From positions 9,565,328 to 9,629,327 of the forward strand of contig CM067065.1 of NCBI GenBank assembly GCA_033980235.1: a DNA stretch of 64,000 nt, in the 5' to 3' direction. Shown here piece after piece: positions 45,901 through 54,313 of the stretch. This DNA comes from Diadema setosum. Its lineage: Eukaryota; Echinodermata; Echinoidea; Diadematoida; Diadematidae. The position numbers and the translations under genes are program-made. The stretch's first letter is position 1. Each line of letters begins with the position of its first letter. The notes below the pieces were generated by a model. The model was given only the letters and a program-made list of their open reading frames with translations, had not been told where the DNA came from and did not search any database.

Positions 45901-48900
45901 ACACGTGCAAATACATAAATCAGAAATGCCGGATGGCTGGGATCCTGACAGTATTGTACCACAGGATAGCTCCAAAGTTAGTGCTAAACCCAAAGTTAGT
46001 GCCAGCCCCAAAGTTAGTGCCAGCCCCAAAGTTAGGGCCAGCCCCAAAGTTAGGTCCAGCCCCAAAGTTAGGTCCAGCCCCAATGTTAGGGCCAGCCCTA
46101 AAGACAGGGCCAGCCCCAAAGTTAGGGCCAGCCCCAAAGTTCGTGACAGTCCCAAAGTTGGTGTCGGCCGTAAAGTTAGTGCCACCCCCAAGAAGACTGA
46201 GATGAAAGTACAAAAGGACGCAGACCGATGCTGCATATATTGTGGCAAGTTGTACAAGACTAACAAGCTGCTCAAGAGGCACATCAAGAGCCACAAGCGG
46301 GCCAAGCGAAAGTTCCAGTGTCAGTTCTGCCCCAAGCGATTTAAGACGAGGAGTACGCGGGACACTCACCTGAACACTCACACCGGAAATTGTCCCCACA
46401 AGTGCGACAAGTGCGACAAGTCGTTCAGAGACAAGAGCAGCCTCAGACGGCACAAAATCAGCCACAGAATAAGTGAAACAGGAGAGAAGCCCTACAAGTG
46501 CGACCAGTGCGACAAGTCCTACTCTGACGCATCCACTCTGAAGAAACATTGGATGCTCCACGTGGAAGGCAAGAAATTCGAGTGCGACGTGTGCCACAAG
46601 ATGTTTCCGACCAGTTACGTCATGCGCAACCACAGATTGACCCACGGGGGCCAGGACCACAAGGAGGAAAAGCTGGTGAGGTGTGAAAGTTGTGGCAGGG
46701 GCTTCCTCAACATTAGCAGTCTGTTGCGGCACCTTGGGCGCAGTGGGTGCAAGGAGAAATACGACTGTGTTTTCTGCGACCAACGCTTCTATCGTCTGTC
46801 AGACCGCACTGCACACATGAAGGAACACATGGATTTATCCAATGTAGCAACCATGGCAGACGGTGGTCAAGGTGATGGAAAAGAGGGGAGTGAAGGCACA
46901 GAGGAAGAGGAAAAAGAAGAAAAGGATATGAAGAAGACAAAGAAAAAGGCCTATACTTGTACCATTTGCAACAAGACTCTCGCCAATTTTAATTCACTGA
47001 CATGTCATTACAGTGCCCACATGGACAAGAGACAGTTCAAGTGCGATACGTGTGACAAAGCTTTTGCGACCAAGGGAAGTCTGAAGAAACATAAGCTCGT
47101 CCATGTCGGGACTAATCCTGTCTGCCCTGAGTGCAACAAGGCATTCTTTGACAAGAAATCCCTGAGGAGACACATGTTGATACACACCGGTGAGAAACCA
47201 TTCAAATGCGAGCAGTGTGGGAAGGCGTTTCACGACCAGAGTGCTCGCAAGGCCCATATGCAGCTTCACTCTGGAGTGCGAGCGCACAAGTGTCCGTTGT
47301 GCGACAGGGCGTTCGTTCTGAAGGGTGCGTGCACGCAGCACATGAAGACAGTGCATAAGGTACGTGTTGCGGGTAACAAGCTAGATGCATGGAGGTGTTG
47401 TCTTTGTAACGCGGAATTCACTACCATCCAGGAACTGGTGGAGCACAAGGATAACCACCCAGAGCCTTTGATCAGAACTCCACCCAAGGCAGAAGGGGAG
47501 AACATGGCAGAGGACGGCTCAACGAAAAGCAGTGAAAGCAAACCCTTCTCTTGCACTCTTTGTGACATGTCTTTTGCCAAGAAAGCATTTGTCTCGAGAC
47601 ACATGCGGGTTCACACTGGTGAAAAACCCTATAAATGTGACAAGTGTGACAAATGCTACACGGACCCGTCGTCTCTGCGGAGACACAAATCGAGTCATTC
47701 CAGTGCCAAACCGCACCTTTGCGACATATGCGGGAAGTCCTTCCGTGATGCCAGCTATCTTAATCTCCACAAGCGTTTGCACTCCAATAGCCGCCCGTAT
47801 GCATGTGACCTTTGTGACAAGCGTTTCGTTCGCAGGAACTTTCTCAACCGTCATGTGAAGATAAAGCACATGGGTATAGTGACAGCTGCACCGCCTCATA
47901 AAAAGCGATCCTATCCATGCAAGATTTGTGGCAAGGTGCTCTTAAGCCGGTCCAGCATTCAGACGCATGAGAGAATGCACACGGGAGATAAGCCGTTTGT
48001 GTGCCAGACGTGTGATAAGGCCTTCCCCAGCAAGCAGCGGCTGATCAATCACACAAGAATACACACAGGAGAGAAACCCTTCGTGTGCAAAGTGTGCAAC
48101 AAGGCGTTTGCAGAACGGGGGTCTCTCCGGCGGCATGCCATCATACACACAGGTAAACGACCTTACGCCTGCAAATTTTGCGACAAGGCCTTCAGTGACA
48201 AAAGTGCACTCAACTCTCACACCAAGATGCACACGGGGGAGAAGCAGCACCAGTGTCAGGACTGCGGAAAGAAGTTCTGGACTCGCACCAACCTCAAAGC
48301 TCACCAGCGCACCCACTGGAACAAGACCGTCTTTGAGTGCGGTGTCTGCAGGGAAGAGATAGTTGGACAGAGGAAGTTAACGGAGCATCTGGCACAGCAC
48401 GAGAAGGACCAACGGAATGCGTCTCAGGCATTAGCGGCAACCATGATAGCCGTGCAACACATCATGGTAAAAGATGCATCTGGGCAAACTCTTCTGAAAG
48501 AAGGCAAGGAGTCTTCAGACCCGGAGAAAGAGCGATTTGCCTGCCAGACATGCTCGAAGACCTACAGCACCAAGAGGAGCCTCGCCAGGCACGTGAAGAC
48601 GCACACAGCGCAGAGGCTTTTCGAGTGCGACGTCTGCAAGAAATCCTTCACCAGAAAGTCGTACCTCAAGGACCATGCCACCCTGCACACGGGTGAGAAA
48701 CCGTTTGCCTGCGAAGTCTGCGGCAAGGCCTTCCGCGACCGGACCATGCGAAAGCGGCACATGCACACCCATGAGCAGCACCAGAAGATCTATGAGTGCA
48801 ATGTATGCCAGCAGCAGTTCCTGGACAAGGATGTGGCCGACATGCACCTTAAGACTCACACTGTTGAAACGACCACAGAGCTCGCCTATGAGTGCTACAA

Positions 48901-48961
48901 GTGTGGGAAGCCATTCGAACAGAGTGAGAGCCTAGTAGATCACATGATTCGATGCCATTGA
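34264..48961 (+). CDS. C2H2 zinc finger protein, gene 1 (seven coding exons, about 1608 aa)
   Basis: Coding exons: 34264-34333, 34814-34981, 37210-37278, 40369-40530, 41315-41953, 43967-44131 and 45408-48961. Every intron has GT-AG ends and phase 1, and the lengths sum to 1609 codons including stop. Residues 1-424 have no fingers: they comprise an acidic/hydrophobic start (MEVVEEEVIVETG), an IQLQLVEHPEGRIQVVTG segment, seven 17-residue acidic Gln/Pro repeats and a Lys-rich stretch. The last exon encodes 32 C2H2 fingers, in a group of four, a 72-residue KVxASP repeat linker, then 28. Several have TGEKP linkers; one is a C2HC variant (GRGFLNISSLLRHLGRSGC). It is likely a nuclear DNA-binding protein; targets are unknown. 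No KRAB, SCAN or BTB domain is seen. The ATG was chosen as the first in frame after the acceptor at 34234. Paralogue of the minus-strand gene at 54314-64000. Confidence 0.85.
34814..34981 (+). CDS. Zinc finger gene 1, coding exon 2
   Basis: 168 nt between ttcttcag and gtaagt. Reads VIPHGSFAFQEVIESG, then IQLQLVEHPEGRIQVVTG and DIIQIVDQTG. The 3' end and about 40 bp of following intron match the right edge of the window on the minus strand. Confidence 0.7.
35088..36064 (+). mobile_element. Helentron-like element with 159-bp tandem repeats (intron 2 of gene 1)
   Basis: The 5' side has gtccccgccgaacgag forming a hairpin with caggggac, and a complementary ccggcggggac occurs near the 3' end. This is followed by a 3' hairpin (attacgc acc gcgtaat). 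A tgtccgtccg microsatellite and about four 158-159-bp tandem units lie between. This order (5' hairpin, subterminal inverted repeat, microsatellite, tandem repeat, 3' hairpin) parallels the element at 23447-25820. No coding capacity. Confidence 0.5.
35374..36010 (+). repeat. Four tandem 158-159-bp units with DR1-like AGGTCA motifs
   Basis: The word ctacaaaatgctactcc recurs at about 35375, 35533, 35692 and 35851. Each unit ends with tttgacctttgaccttga; its complement contains AGGTCAAAGGTCA, the DR1 arrangement of nuclear receptor half-sites. Confidence 0.8.
36466..36550 (+). mobile_element. TTAA MITE family D, copy 2 (85 bp)
   Basis: Same length and orientation as copy 1 (32533-32617) with few differences; TTAA on both sides. 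In intron 2 of gene 1. Confidence 0.75.
37210..37278 (+). CDS. Zinc finger gene 1, coding exon 3
   Basis: 69 nt between gatttgcag and gtgagt, encoding LPGVPAVSMAGDMVPKQLQI. An identical-length homologue lies at 63451-63519 on the minus strand. Confidence 0.75.
37417..37452. repeat. (AC)n microsatellite in intron 3 of gene 1
   Basis: About 18 AC units roughly 140 bp after exon 3. A comparable tract lies after exon 3 of gene 2 (63345-63370). Confidence 0.9.
38491..38666. mobile_element. hAT-like MITE (CAGTGGC ends)
   Basis: Left end cagtggcagatccaggaatt and right end, reversed, caggggcggatccaggaatt. Flanks ttaagaag and aagaagaa partly match as an 8-bp duplication. CAGTGGCGGATC-type ends are typical of hAT MITEs. 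In intron 3 of gene 1. Confidence 0.6.
38797..39004. mobile_element. TACTGTA-ended MITE with TTCGCGAA words
   Basis: Starts tactgtataac and ends gttttacagta. It contains mirrored tttcgcgaatt/aattcgcgaaa and gcatgcattttaatttcgcg words. A related fragment ends near 44350 (tttttacagta). Confidence 0.5.
39067..39761 (+). mobile_element. GACCCTGCACCACAAA element, copy 1 (intron 3 of gene 1)
   Basis: Inverted ends gaccctgcaccacaaaac and, reversed, gaccctgcatcacaaaacg; inner aaaaagtc and gactttttg-like words are mirrored. About 695 bp, non-coding. Collinear with copy 2 (42079-42759) and with a partial copy in gene 2 intron 3. Confidence 0.7.
40074..40318. mobile_element. MITE just upstream of gene 1 exon 4
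   Basis: Left end catctcatacttgctaac and right end, reversed, agatgtcatacctgccaac are imperfect inverted repeats. Many agtaagattttt words lie between. It ends about 50 bp before the exon 4 acceptor. Confidence 0.5.
40369..40530 (+). CDS. Zinc finger gene 1, coding exon 4
   Basis: 162 nt between tctcaacag and gtaggc, encoding GEATMQVATGTVENILEAMM, an acidic EEERPTEM stretch and VAEEKSEIGLG. The homologue at 61739-61900 has the same length. Confidence 0.75.
40555..40705 (+). repeat. Tandem pair with A-tracts after exon 4
   Basis: Two copies of tttcttcagctgacaa followed by an A tract (17-18 A each), about 64 bp apart. Confidence 0.6.
41140..41249 (-). mobile_element. TTAA MITE family D, copy 3 (inverted, 110 bp)
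   Basis: Reverse orientation of copies 1 and 2, with an internal 25-bp gain (cccatgcgcatagacatag region). TTAA on both sides; in intron 4 of gene 1. Confidence 0.7.
41315..41953 (+). CDS. Zinc finger gene 1, coding exon 5 with seven 17-residue repeats
   Basis: 639 nt between tttctctcag and gtttgc. It begins IAMILHAA, then seven tandem 51-bp units of the form DEDAGSQEPGPPAPTAV (41341-41697), then a Pro/Thr-rich tail (TTTPPSAASPQPADVCPP and onward). The acidic, Gln/Pro-rich composition would suit a flexible transactivation or interaction segment, which is inference. Confidence 0.75.
41341..41697 (+). repeat. In-frame 51-bp tandem repeat, 7 units
   Basis: Seven diverged units, each starting with Asp/Lys-Glu/Asp and containing GSQE or GSQD. 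The homologous exon of gene 2 has four units (60519-60722). Confidence 0.85.
42079..42759 (+). mobile_element. GACCCTGCACCACAAA element, copy 2 (intron 5 of gene 1)
   Basis: About 681 bp and collinear with copy 1, including gtcgccagacatggatttt, agcagactgtaagctttaaa and the closing tttttgttcgttttttgatg. Confidence 0.7.
42943..42972. repeat. (TG)n microsatellite
   Basis: About 14 TG units in intron 5 of gene 1. Confidence 0.9.
43323..43832 (-). mobile_element. TTAA MITE family C, copy 2 (510 bp, inverted)
   Basis: Ends ctctttcagggcc and, reversed, ctctttatgtgtcatg, with TTAA at both sides. The block cacgccgtcgactgagtcgg matches copy 1 in reverse. In intron 5 of gene 1. Confidence 0.65.
43967..44131 (+). 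CDS. Zinc finger gene 1, coding exon 6
   Basis: 165 nt between tatttgcag and gtaata. Very basic (KKAEEKTYDIM, then RRLTQKKKP, PRKVKAKALKEKQKQK). It is possibly a nuclear localisation or nucleic-acid contact region. Gene 2 has a different exon at this place. Confidence 0.65.
44677..45097. mobile_element. TTAA MITE in intron 6 of gene 1 (421 bp)
   Basis: Left end ttaaaggtattagcccacat and right end, reversed, ttaaaggtactagcccacat are near-perfect inverted repeats flanked by TTAA. Confidence 0.75.
45408..48961 (+). CDS. Zinc finger gene 1, last exon (32 C2H2 fingers)
   Basis: From acceptor ctatacag to TGA at 48959-48961. The first finger is CQFCWREFAKERQYEAHKKT plus H. Fingers 1-4 are followed by a KVSASP-type linker (45974-46189), then fingers 5-32, the last ending LVDHMIRCH. 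Conserved TGEKPF linkers occur mainly in the later half. An AATAAA lies 2 nt after the stop, too close to be the only polyadenylation signal. Confidence 0.9.
45974..46189 (+). repeat. In-frame 18-bp minisatellite, 12 units (KVSASP)
   Basis: Units of the form aaagttagtgccagcccc encode KVSASP, KVRASP, KVRSSP and variants between fingers 4 and 5. Gene 2 has only a short Lys-rich linker here (APKKKGTKVKKG). Confidence 0.9.
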
Positions 48962-50480
48962 CAATAAAGCTAAAAAGGATTTCCAGCTTTCCTGCCATAG
49001 ATGAAGCATCTTGACCTGGAGGGACAAAACAAATTGGAAGCAAAATTGCAACATAAATACAAATGTCAACTGTGCAGATTTCTTACGTTTGGAAGGAAGA
49101 AAGAAATACTTGTCAAATGTATGGTAATCATATCAGCACTAGATGAATATGATCTCGCCTTTTTTGTCCTCACATTAGTTGAAAAAAAAAAAAGAGAAGA
49201 TAAATTGAAGATTAACTTTATCCCAGATAGATATAAACATGTGTAACTGCTATTGTGTAGGTCAAAATTCATCAAAGTGGAAGGAGTTCTCACTGATAGT
49301 TTTGGATTCGTCACTGGCGATGTTCACTGTTCGCACTATAGTACGTATATGTCGTTGCCTAATTTCAGGTTTTAGATATTGTTTTGTGTTTTCTTAATAT
49401 TCTTATAAACTTATTGCATTTGAGCAATATTGATTTCATTGTGTTCTGTTTAATGCAATATCTTCCAAACTGCTGGAAAAGAAAAGAAGAAAAAGAAATT
49501 ACATACGTGTACATGTATGGATAGTGCCTTTCTGATGGGATGTTGTTTAACACAATGTGGACAATGAGGAGATTCTAATGTTAGGTGGTCTTACCAGAGG
49601 AAGATGTAAAATAGAGATGCTATCTACACATCTTGTCATCCACAGGACGTTTCATTGTAAATATTATATTATTTTGTTTTTGGCTGTTTATACCTTCTAT
49701 TTAAAAAATATATATTATTTATTGATAGTGGACCTTGTGAACAAATGTTACAAAATTGCATTAATGTTCTTTGAGATAGTAACAAGTTACTCCATAGATC
49801 TTTTCTTCATTTGAAAATCATTTATATGTTGTACCATTATCTATGACTTTTAAAGAAAGAATTATCGGCTTTATATGAATGGAATTCTTGTGCAGAGTTG
49901 GTTTACTGCCAGTGATTGATTGACAAATCCATCAGTTGTATTTAGAAATTCATGTTAAAAAAACAACAACATATTTTTGCCATGAAATAGCCTATAGTAG
50001 CATACATGAATTAATGAAATGACATATCATATCAAATTGCATTATGCTCTTTGAACAGGATATGCTTTATCTCCACAGAGTCTTTATTGCAAATAAGTTG
50101 GATTTTAGTAATAGTATAAGAATTTATGTCTTTGCTAAACCTTTTTGTTTGTGAAAGGGAGATCAAAAATCATACTATGTTTACACTGTATGTTTTTTTT
50201 TTTTCCTTCTTTTTTTTTCTGGTCTTTTTTGTTTGGTCTTTTTAAGCTTGAATTCAAATACCAAATGTTGATGTTACCCTGTTTTTATGTAGTGATGTTA
50301 CTGGGAAATCTGTTGAATTCTAGCACTGTTCATGTGTAAATATTCTTTTACAGTCTTTGTGATAAAGCACTGGAAATCTCACAATTCAAACCGCCTTTCA
50401 AGATTGAAATATTCCCTGAATTCTGTTTGTTGATAGTTAATCACGTAGATATTAACTCAATGTCACACCCATTTTGTTGT
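48962..50480. other. Probable 3' untranslated and intergenic sequence of gene 1
   Basis: AT-rich, no domains, no transposon ends recognised. The end of the transcript cannot be placed with confidence. Confidence 0.4.
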
Positions 50481-50490
50481 CATATACTTA

Positions 50491-50498
<8 letters not shown>

Positions 50499-50535
<37 letters not shown>
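50499..50535. repeat. (TA)n microsatellite next to family E MITE
   Basis: About 18 TA units directly left of the MITE at 50549. Confidence 0.9.
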
Positions 50536-50537
<2 letters not shown>

Positions 50538-50548
50538 GTATAATATAT

Positions 50549-50812
50549 GAAGAGTTTGTTTGCAAAAACCAATAAGTCCATATTTGCCAAATGGAGATAT
50601 TTGCATTTAAAGGTCCAGAAAAATAGAGAGGATAATAAGGTTTTTTTTTTTGGTTTGCTTGTTTTGACCATAACTTAAAATATATACCTTTATATGTAGT
50701 GATCACTATATCATAAAAAGGTTTTACATGTATTTTGTACTTTATGTCAGAGATCGTACTTCAAAATAGTAAAAAATGGACTTATTGGTTTTTGCAAACA
50801 AACCCTTCATAC
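50549..50812 (+). mobile_element. MITE family E, copy 1, inserted in a (TA)n tract
   Basis: Ends gaagagtttgtttgcaaaaa and, reversed, gaagggtttgtttgcaaaaa; inner accaataagtccat and atggacttattggt are mirrored. (TA)n lies on both sides. Confidence 0.75.
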
Positions 50813-51524
50813 ATATATATATATATATATACATATACATACATGTATGTATATATATATGGAGTTGATAGGTTTAAACCTAGACCTATAAAATATACAT
50901 TAATGTTTTATATATACACATACATGGCCCTGTAGTTTACAGCAGCAAACACTTTTCATCAATCCTCAGCAAACTATGTATTCCCAAATCAAATGGAGCC
51001 AACTGTTTAGGGAAACAGGATGTGCACATTTAATACAGTCATGTATAGGCCTACACATATTACTTCATAAACAGAGACGTACAACCTTTGAGAAACAATT
51101 GACTCAATGTTTTAAACGATATCCTGTATTGTAGTTTTCAATCGCGCATGCTTTGCTGCTTACATACATGTACATAGCATATCTATACAATGTATCCCTG
51201 AAGGCGGATCCAGCATAATATATACACACATATACATATACATGTGTATATACAATTTATTTATTTATAAACACATATTGAAAATTGAAATCACGAGACT
51301 TCTGCTGTCAATATCAACAGTTTATTTTCAAACACATTGCCTTGTTTAACCCCCTTGTGTTCTTGATTCAAGTTGTGTGTAAAAATAAACTGTTGGTATT
51401 GAGAGCATGAGCTTGAGTTCTGTTCCATTTTTTTTTAATAACCAAAACATAAACAACAACACATACATGTATATGTATACAGATTATACATATGTATGAT
51501 TATATATATATGTATATGTATACA

Positions 51525-51535
51525 TATACATATAT

Positions 51536-51582
<47 letters not shown>
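51525..51582. repeat. (TA)n microsatellite
   Basis: TA-rich run with about 20 uninterrupted units at 51541-51580, directly left of the second family E copy. Confidence 0.85.
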
Positions 51583-51589
51583 GCATATA

Positions 51590-51868
51590 TGAAGGATTTT
51601 TGTTGTTTGCAAAAACCAACAAGTCCATTTTTGGAAGAGGATTTTGAAGTACGATCTCGGTCATAAAGTACAAAATGATACCTTTTGACTGATATATTGG
51701 TCACTTCAAGTAATAAAGGTACATTTTTAGAGTTATGGTCAAAAGAAGCGAACATTTTCTTTTATACAAGGTATATTATTCTCTTTATTTTTCTTGACCT
51801 TTAATCGCAAATATCTTTTGGCAATTATGGACTTATCGATTTTTGCGAACAAACTTCATATATACAGT
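51590..51868 (-). mobile_element. MITE family E, copy 2 (inverted)
   Basis: Ends gaaggatttttgttgtttgc and, reversed, gaagtttgttcgcaaaaatc. The internal cgatctcggtcataaagtac matches copy 1 in reverse. It also abuts (TA)n. Confidence 0.7.
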
Positions 51869-52479
51869 GTATAATGCATGATATACATACAGTGTACATC
51901 ACTCATATACACTTGTACTATGATAGTGTATGAGTGTGTGCATGTGTAAGTTTCTATACAATCATGAACAGAGAAAGGAGCAAAATGTCGAGAAAAAGAG
52001 AGAAACCAAGTAAGACAACATCACACTTGCATCATGCACCTGACAGCAGAATTGTTACACCTGCATGCTTTCAAAATTGCTATGATAAAACAAGCACTAA
52101 TGCTTGCGTAACACATACGCATTTAAAAAAAAAAAAAAAAAAAAAAGGTCTGTAGGGTTTGAAGATAAGACTCTGACAATTTTCACATTATCTCATTAGA
52201 GGAGGACCCGGGGATAAGCCTGGAAGCTATAATATACACATGGTACATATACTTCTTTCAAGAAAAAAAAAAATGGATTTCAACTTTCATACCTACATTT
52301 ATATACTGAAATACATAAATACACATATTTTAACACACTTGGGGATTATCATCAAACACAAGAAATGAATAGGGTCTATACATAATTATGGATATCACAA
52401 TTTAAACCAAAAGCATGAAGAGGTATCTGTTTAGTATGAAAAAGAAAACATAAATGTATGCTATTTTTTTTTTTCTTAA

Positions 52480-52858
52480 AGGGATTGTATGGATTTGATT
52501 GAGACCTAATTCCATGTTTCTTCCTTTTTTTTGGAGAGAAAATGAGAAACCACTTATGAAAAAGAGAACATGTAATTATTTGAGAATTCTACGTTGTTAG
52601 ACTATTTGATGAATATTGGTTTTGAAATGTTGGCTGACATGTCAAAAACACAGCGATTCCAATAAATTGTGAGACCCAAACATTTTGCTTTATTTTTTTC
52701 AGTGATTCCAGACCTGATTTTCATCAAATAAACTTTGAATTCCTCTTAAAATAGTATGCTCTGTACTGTATTATAAGTGTTTTCTTGGTATGTATCTCAC
52801 AAGAAGTTAAAAGCCAAATTCTCACTTTTATCTCTCGCTATCTATTCTTGCTATCCCT
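52480..52858. mobile_element. TTAA MITE family B, copy 2
   Basis: Ends agggattgtatgg and, reversed, agggatagcaag, each flanked by TTAA (52476-52479, 52859-52862). The body (gaaaccacttatgaaaaag, ttgatgaatattggttttga, ataaactttgaattcctctta) parallels 3187-3585. Confidence 0.7.
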
Positions 52859-52865
52859 TTAATAT

Positions 52866-52985
52866 GATAGAGAGAGAGAGATCGGGAGGGGGGAACCCCC
52901 TTCCCCAGAATACAGAGTACATGTATTGCTTGGCACCAGGGGATAGAGAGAGAGAGAGAGAGAGATGGGGGGGGGGGGGGGGGGA
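52866..52985. repeat. (GA)n / G-tract microsatellites, duplicated
   Basis: Two (ag)n tracts, the second followed by an 18-G run. Each is followed by gggaacccccttc and an agagtacatgtatt word, indicating a tandem duplication of about 100 bp. Confidence 0.75.
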
Positions 52986-53104
52986 GAGGGAACCCCCTTC
53001 TCCAGAAAACAGAGTACATGTATTTAGAATTTCAATGGTTGATGAGTTCATCGTTGCCAAAAGAAATTGGGTGCATGTCACTAGACCCACACCCACAAAT
53101 GATA

Positions 53105-53403
53105 CATTCCACAAGTCATACAGCTCACAAGTTGAACAGTCCATGAGTTACACAGCTCACGAGTCATATTATAGGCCATTAGTTCAACACTAAGCCAACA
53201 AGGCCCACGATACCAACACATTACGCCCGGTGTTGTTCTGTCGAACTCCTGGGCTTTGTTTACTAAGTGTGGAACTTACGGGCTTTACACTGTATTTGCC
53301 TATACAGCTGTAGTGTCAAACTCATGGGCTGTGTGACTCGTGAGCTGTACGAATCATGGACCTGTTTTCAATGTTAAACTCATGAGCTGTAAGATTCGTG
53401 GAT
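53105..53403. mobile_element. Fold-back element with ACAGCTCA words
   Basis: The left arm has tccacaagtcatacagctca and the right arm reads, reversed, tccacgaatcttacagctca. Inner agctcacgagtca and tgactcgtgagct are exact complements. Non-coding. Confidence 0.65.
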
Positions 53404-54226
53404 GTCAGTCTAGTGGGATGACCCCAAGAAATTAGTCTCTGATTACAAATGATCGGCCAGTCTCCACACGAAACACACCTCTAAGAGAATTGAAAACGTA
53501 CGTTCTCTCAAGACTGAGGTACCATGCAGTACAGGAATTTAAAAACCAACATGCTCTGCTGGTACAGATCATTTTTTCCAGCTCATGCTCAAAGTGGAAC
53601 CCAGAACTGACTTATTTTTACCTTACTTTGACACTGTTATTGCTCACACTCTACTGAAGAAGGTATTGGGGCACCATTTTTAAGTCAGGTAAAATTAAAT
53701 TTATTGGTCAGATATGCATTGCAGCTTGTTTCTTTCTGAAGTCATGTATACAATATGTATGTAACTATGCATGTTTATAGAGATGAAAATTTATGATTTC
53801 ATAAGAAAAAAAAAAGAACAAAAGGATTATCCTGTGGAGTCCAGTAAACCAGAGGTGACATAATCTCTGCATGTTTGTTGCAAAATTTACAGAAAAGTTG
53901 TTGCACTTACAGCTTCTATTGTTCATGTACATCTGCATCAATAAGTCCAACATGCAGCCGACAATCCTCATAATATAAATTGTGCTAAATAAAGTCCACT
54001 CCAGAATGCATGAATCAACGGTTTCACAGTTCTAAAGCTCTATGTTGTCTTTGCTAATTGCAGCAAAGAGCAAAGATGAATTTACAGTCCAGTTAAGCTT
54101 TCACAAAAAGAAATCAAATCATGAGATCTCCCAGGTCCTTTTTCTGCTCCCCTCGAAGGTCTGGCAAACTCAAAGCCCTCTTGTCTTGGAACTGTTGTTT
54201 AAAGGCATTGCACTTGTAATCTTCCG
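53404..54226. other. Intergenic sequence and probable 3' UTR of gene 2
   Basis: A minus-strand AATAAA is at 53705-53700, a candidate polyadenylation signal for gene 2 about 0.6 kb past its stop. A 70-bp word set at 53551-53620 (catgctctgctggtacagat, caaagtggaacccagaact) is shared with 8377-8443 in the Harbinger remnant. Confidence 0.4.
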
Positions 54227-54313
54227 CTAATCACTGTGAGTGTTCATGTGCCGCTTCCGCTTGGTCTGGATGCGGAGTGTATTGCCGCAGATTTCACAGG
54301 CGAACGGTTTGCC
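54227..54313 (-). pseudogene. Finger-coding remnant beyond the gene 2 stop
   Basis: Directly after TGA (54316-54314) the same frame reads GKPFACEICGNTLRIQTK and RKRHMNTHSD to a TAG at 54229-54227. This matches gene 1 finger 30 (PFACEVCGKAFRDRTMRKRH). The last two fingers of gene 1 have no counterpart. Confidence 0.75.

Noticed and set aside
45757..48859. Minus-strand open frames of 60-290 codons under the zinc finger exon of gene 1
   Set aside because: Antisense shadows of the finger and KVSASP repeats; codons and composition follow the real frame on the plus strand.
48963..48968. AATAAA two bases after the gene 1 stop
   Set aside because: Too close to the stop to be accepted as the sole polyadenylation signal without transcript data.
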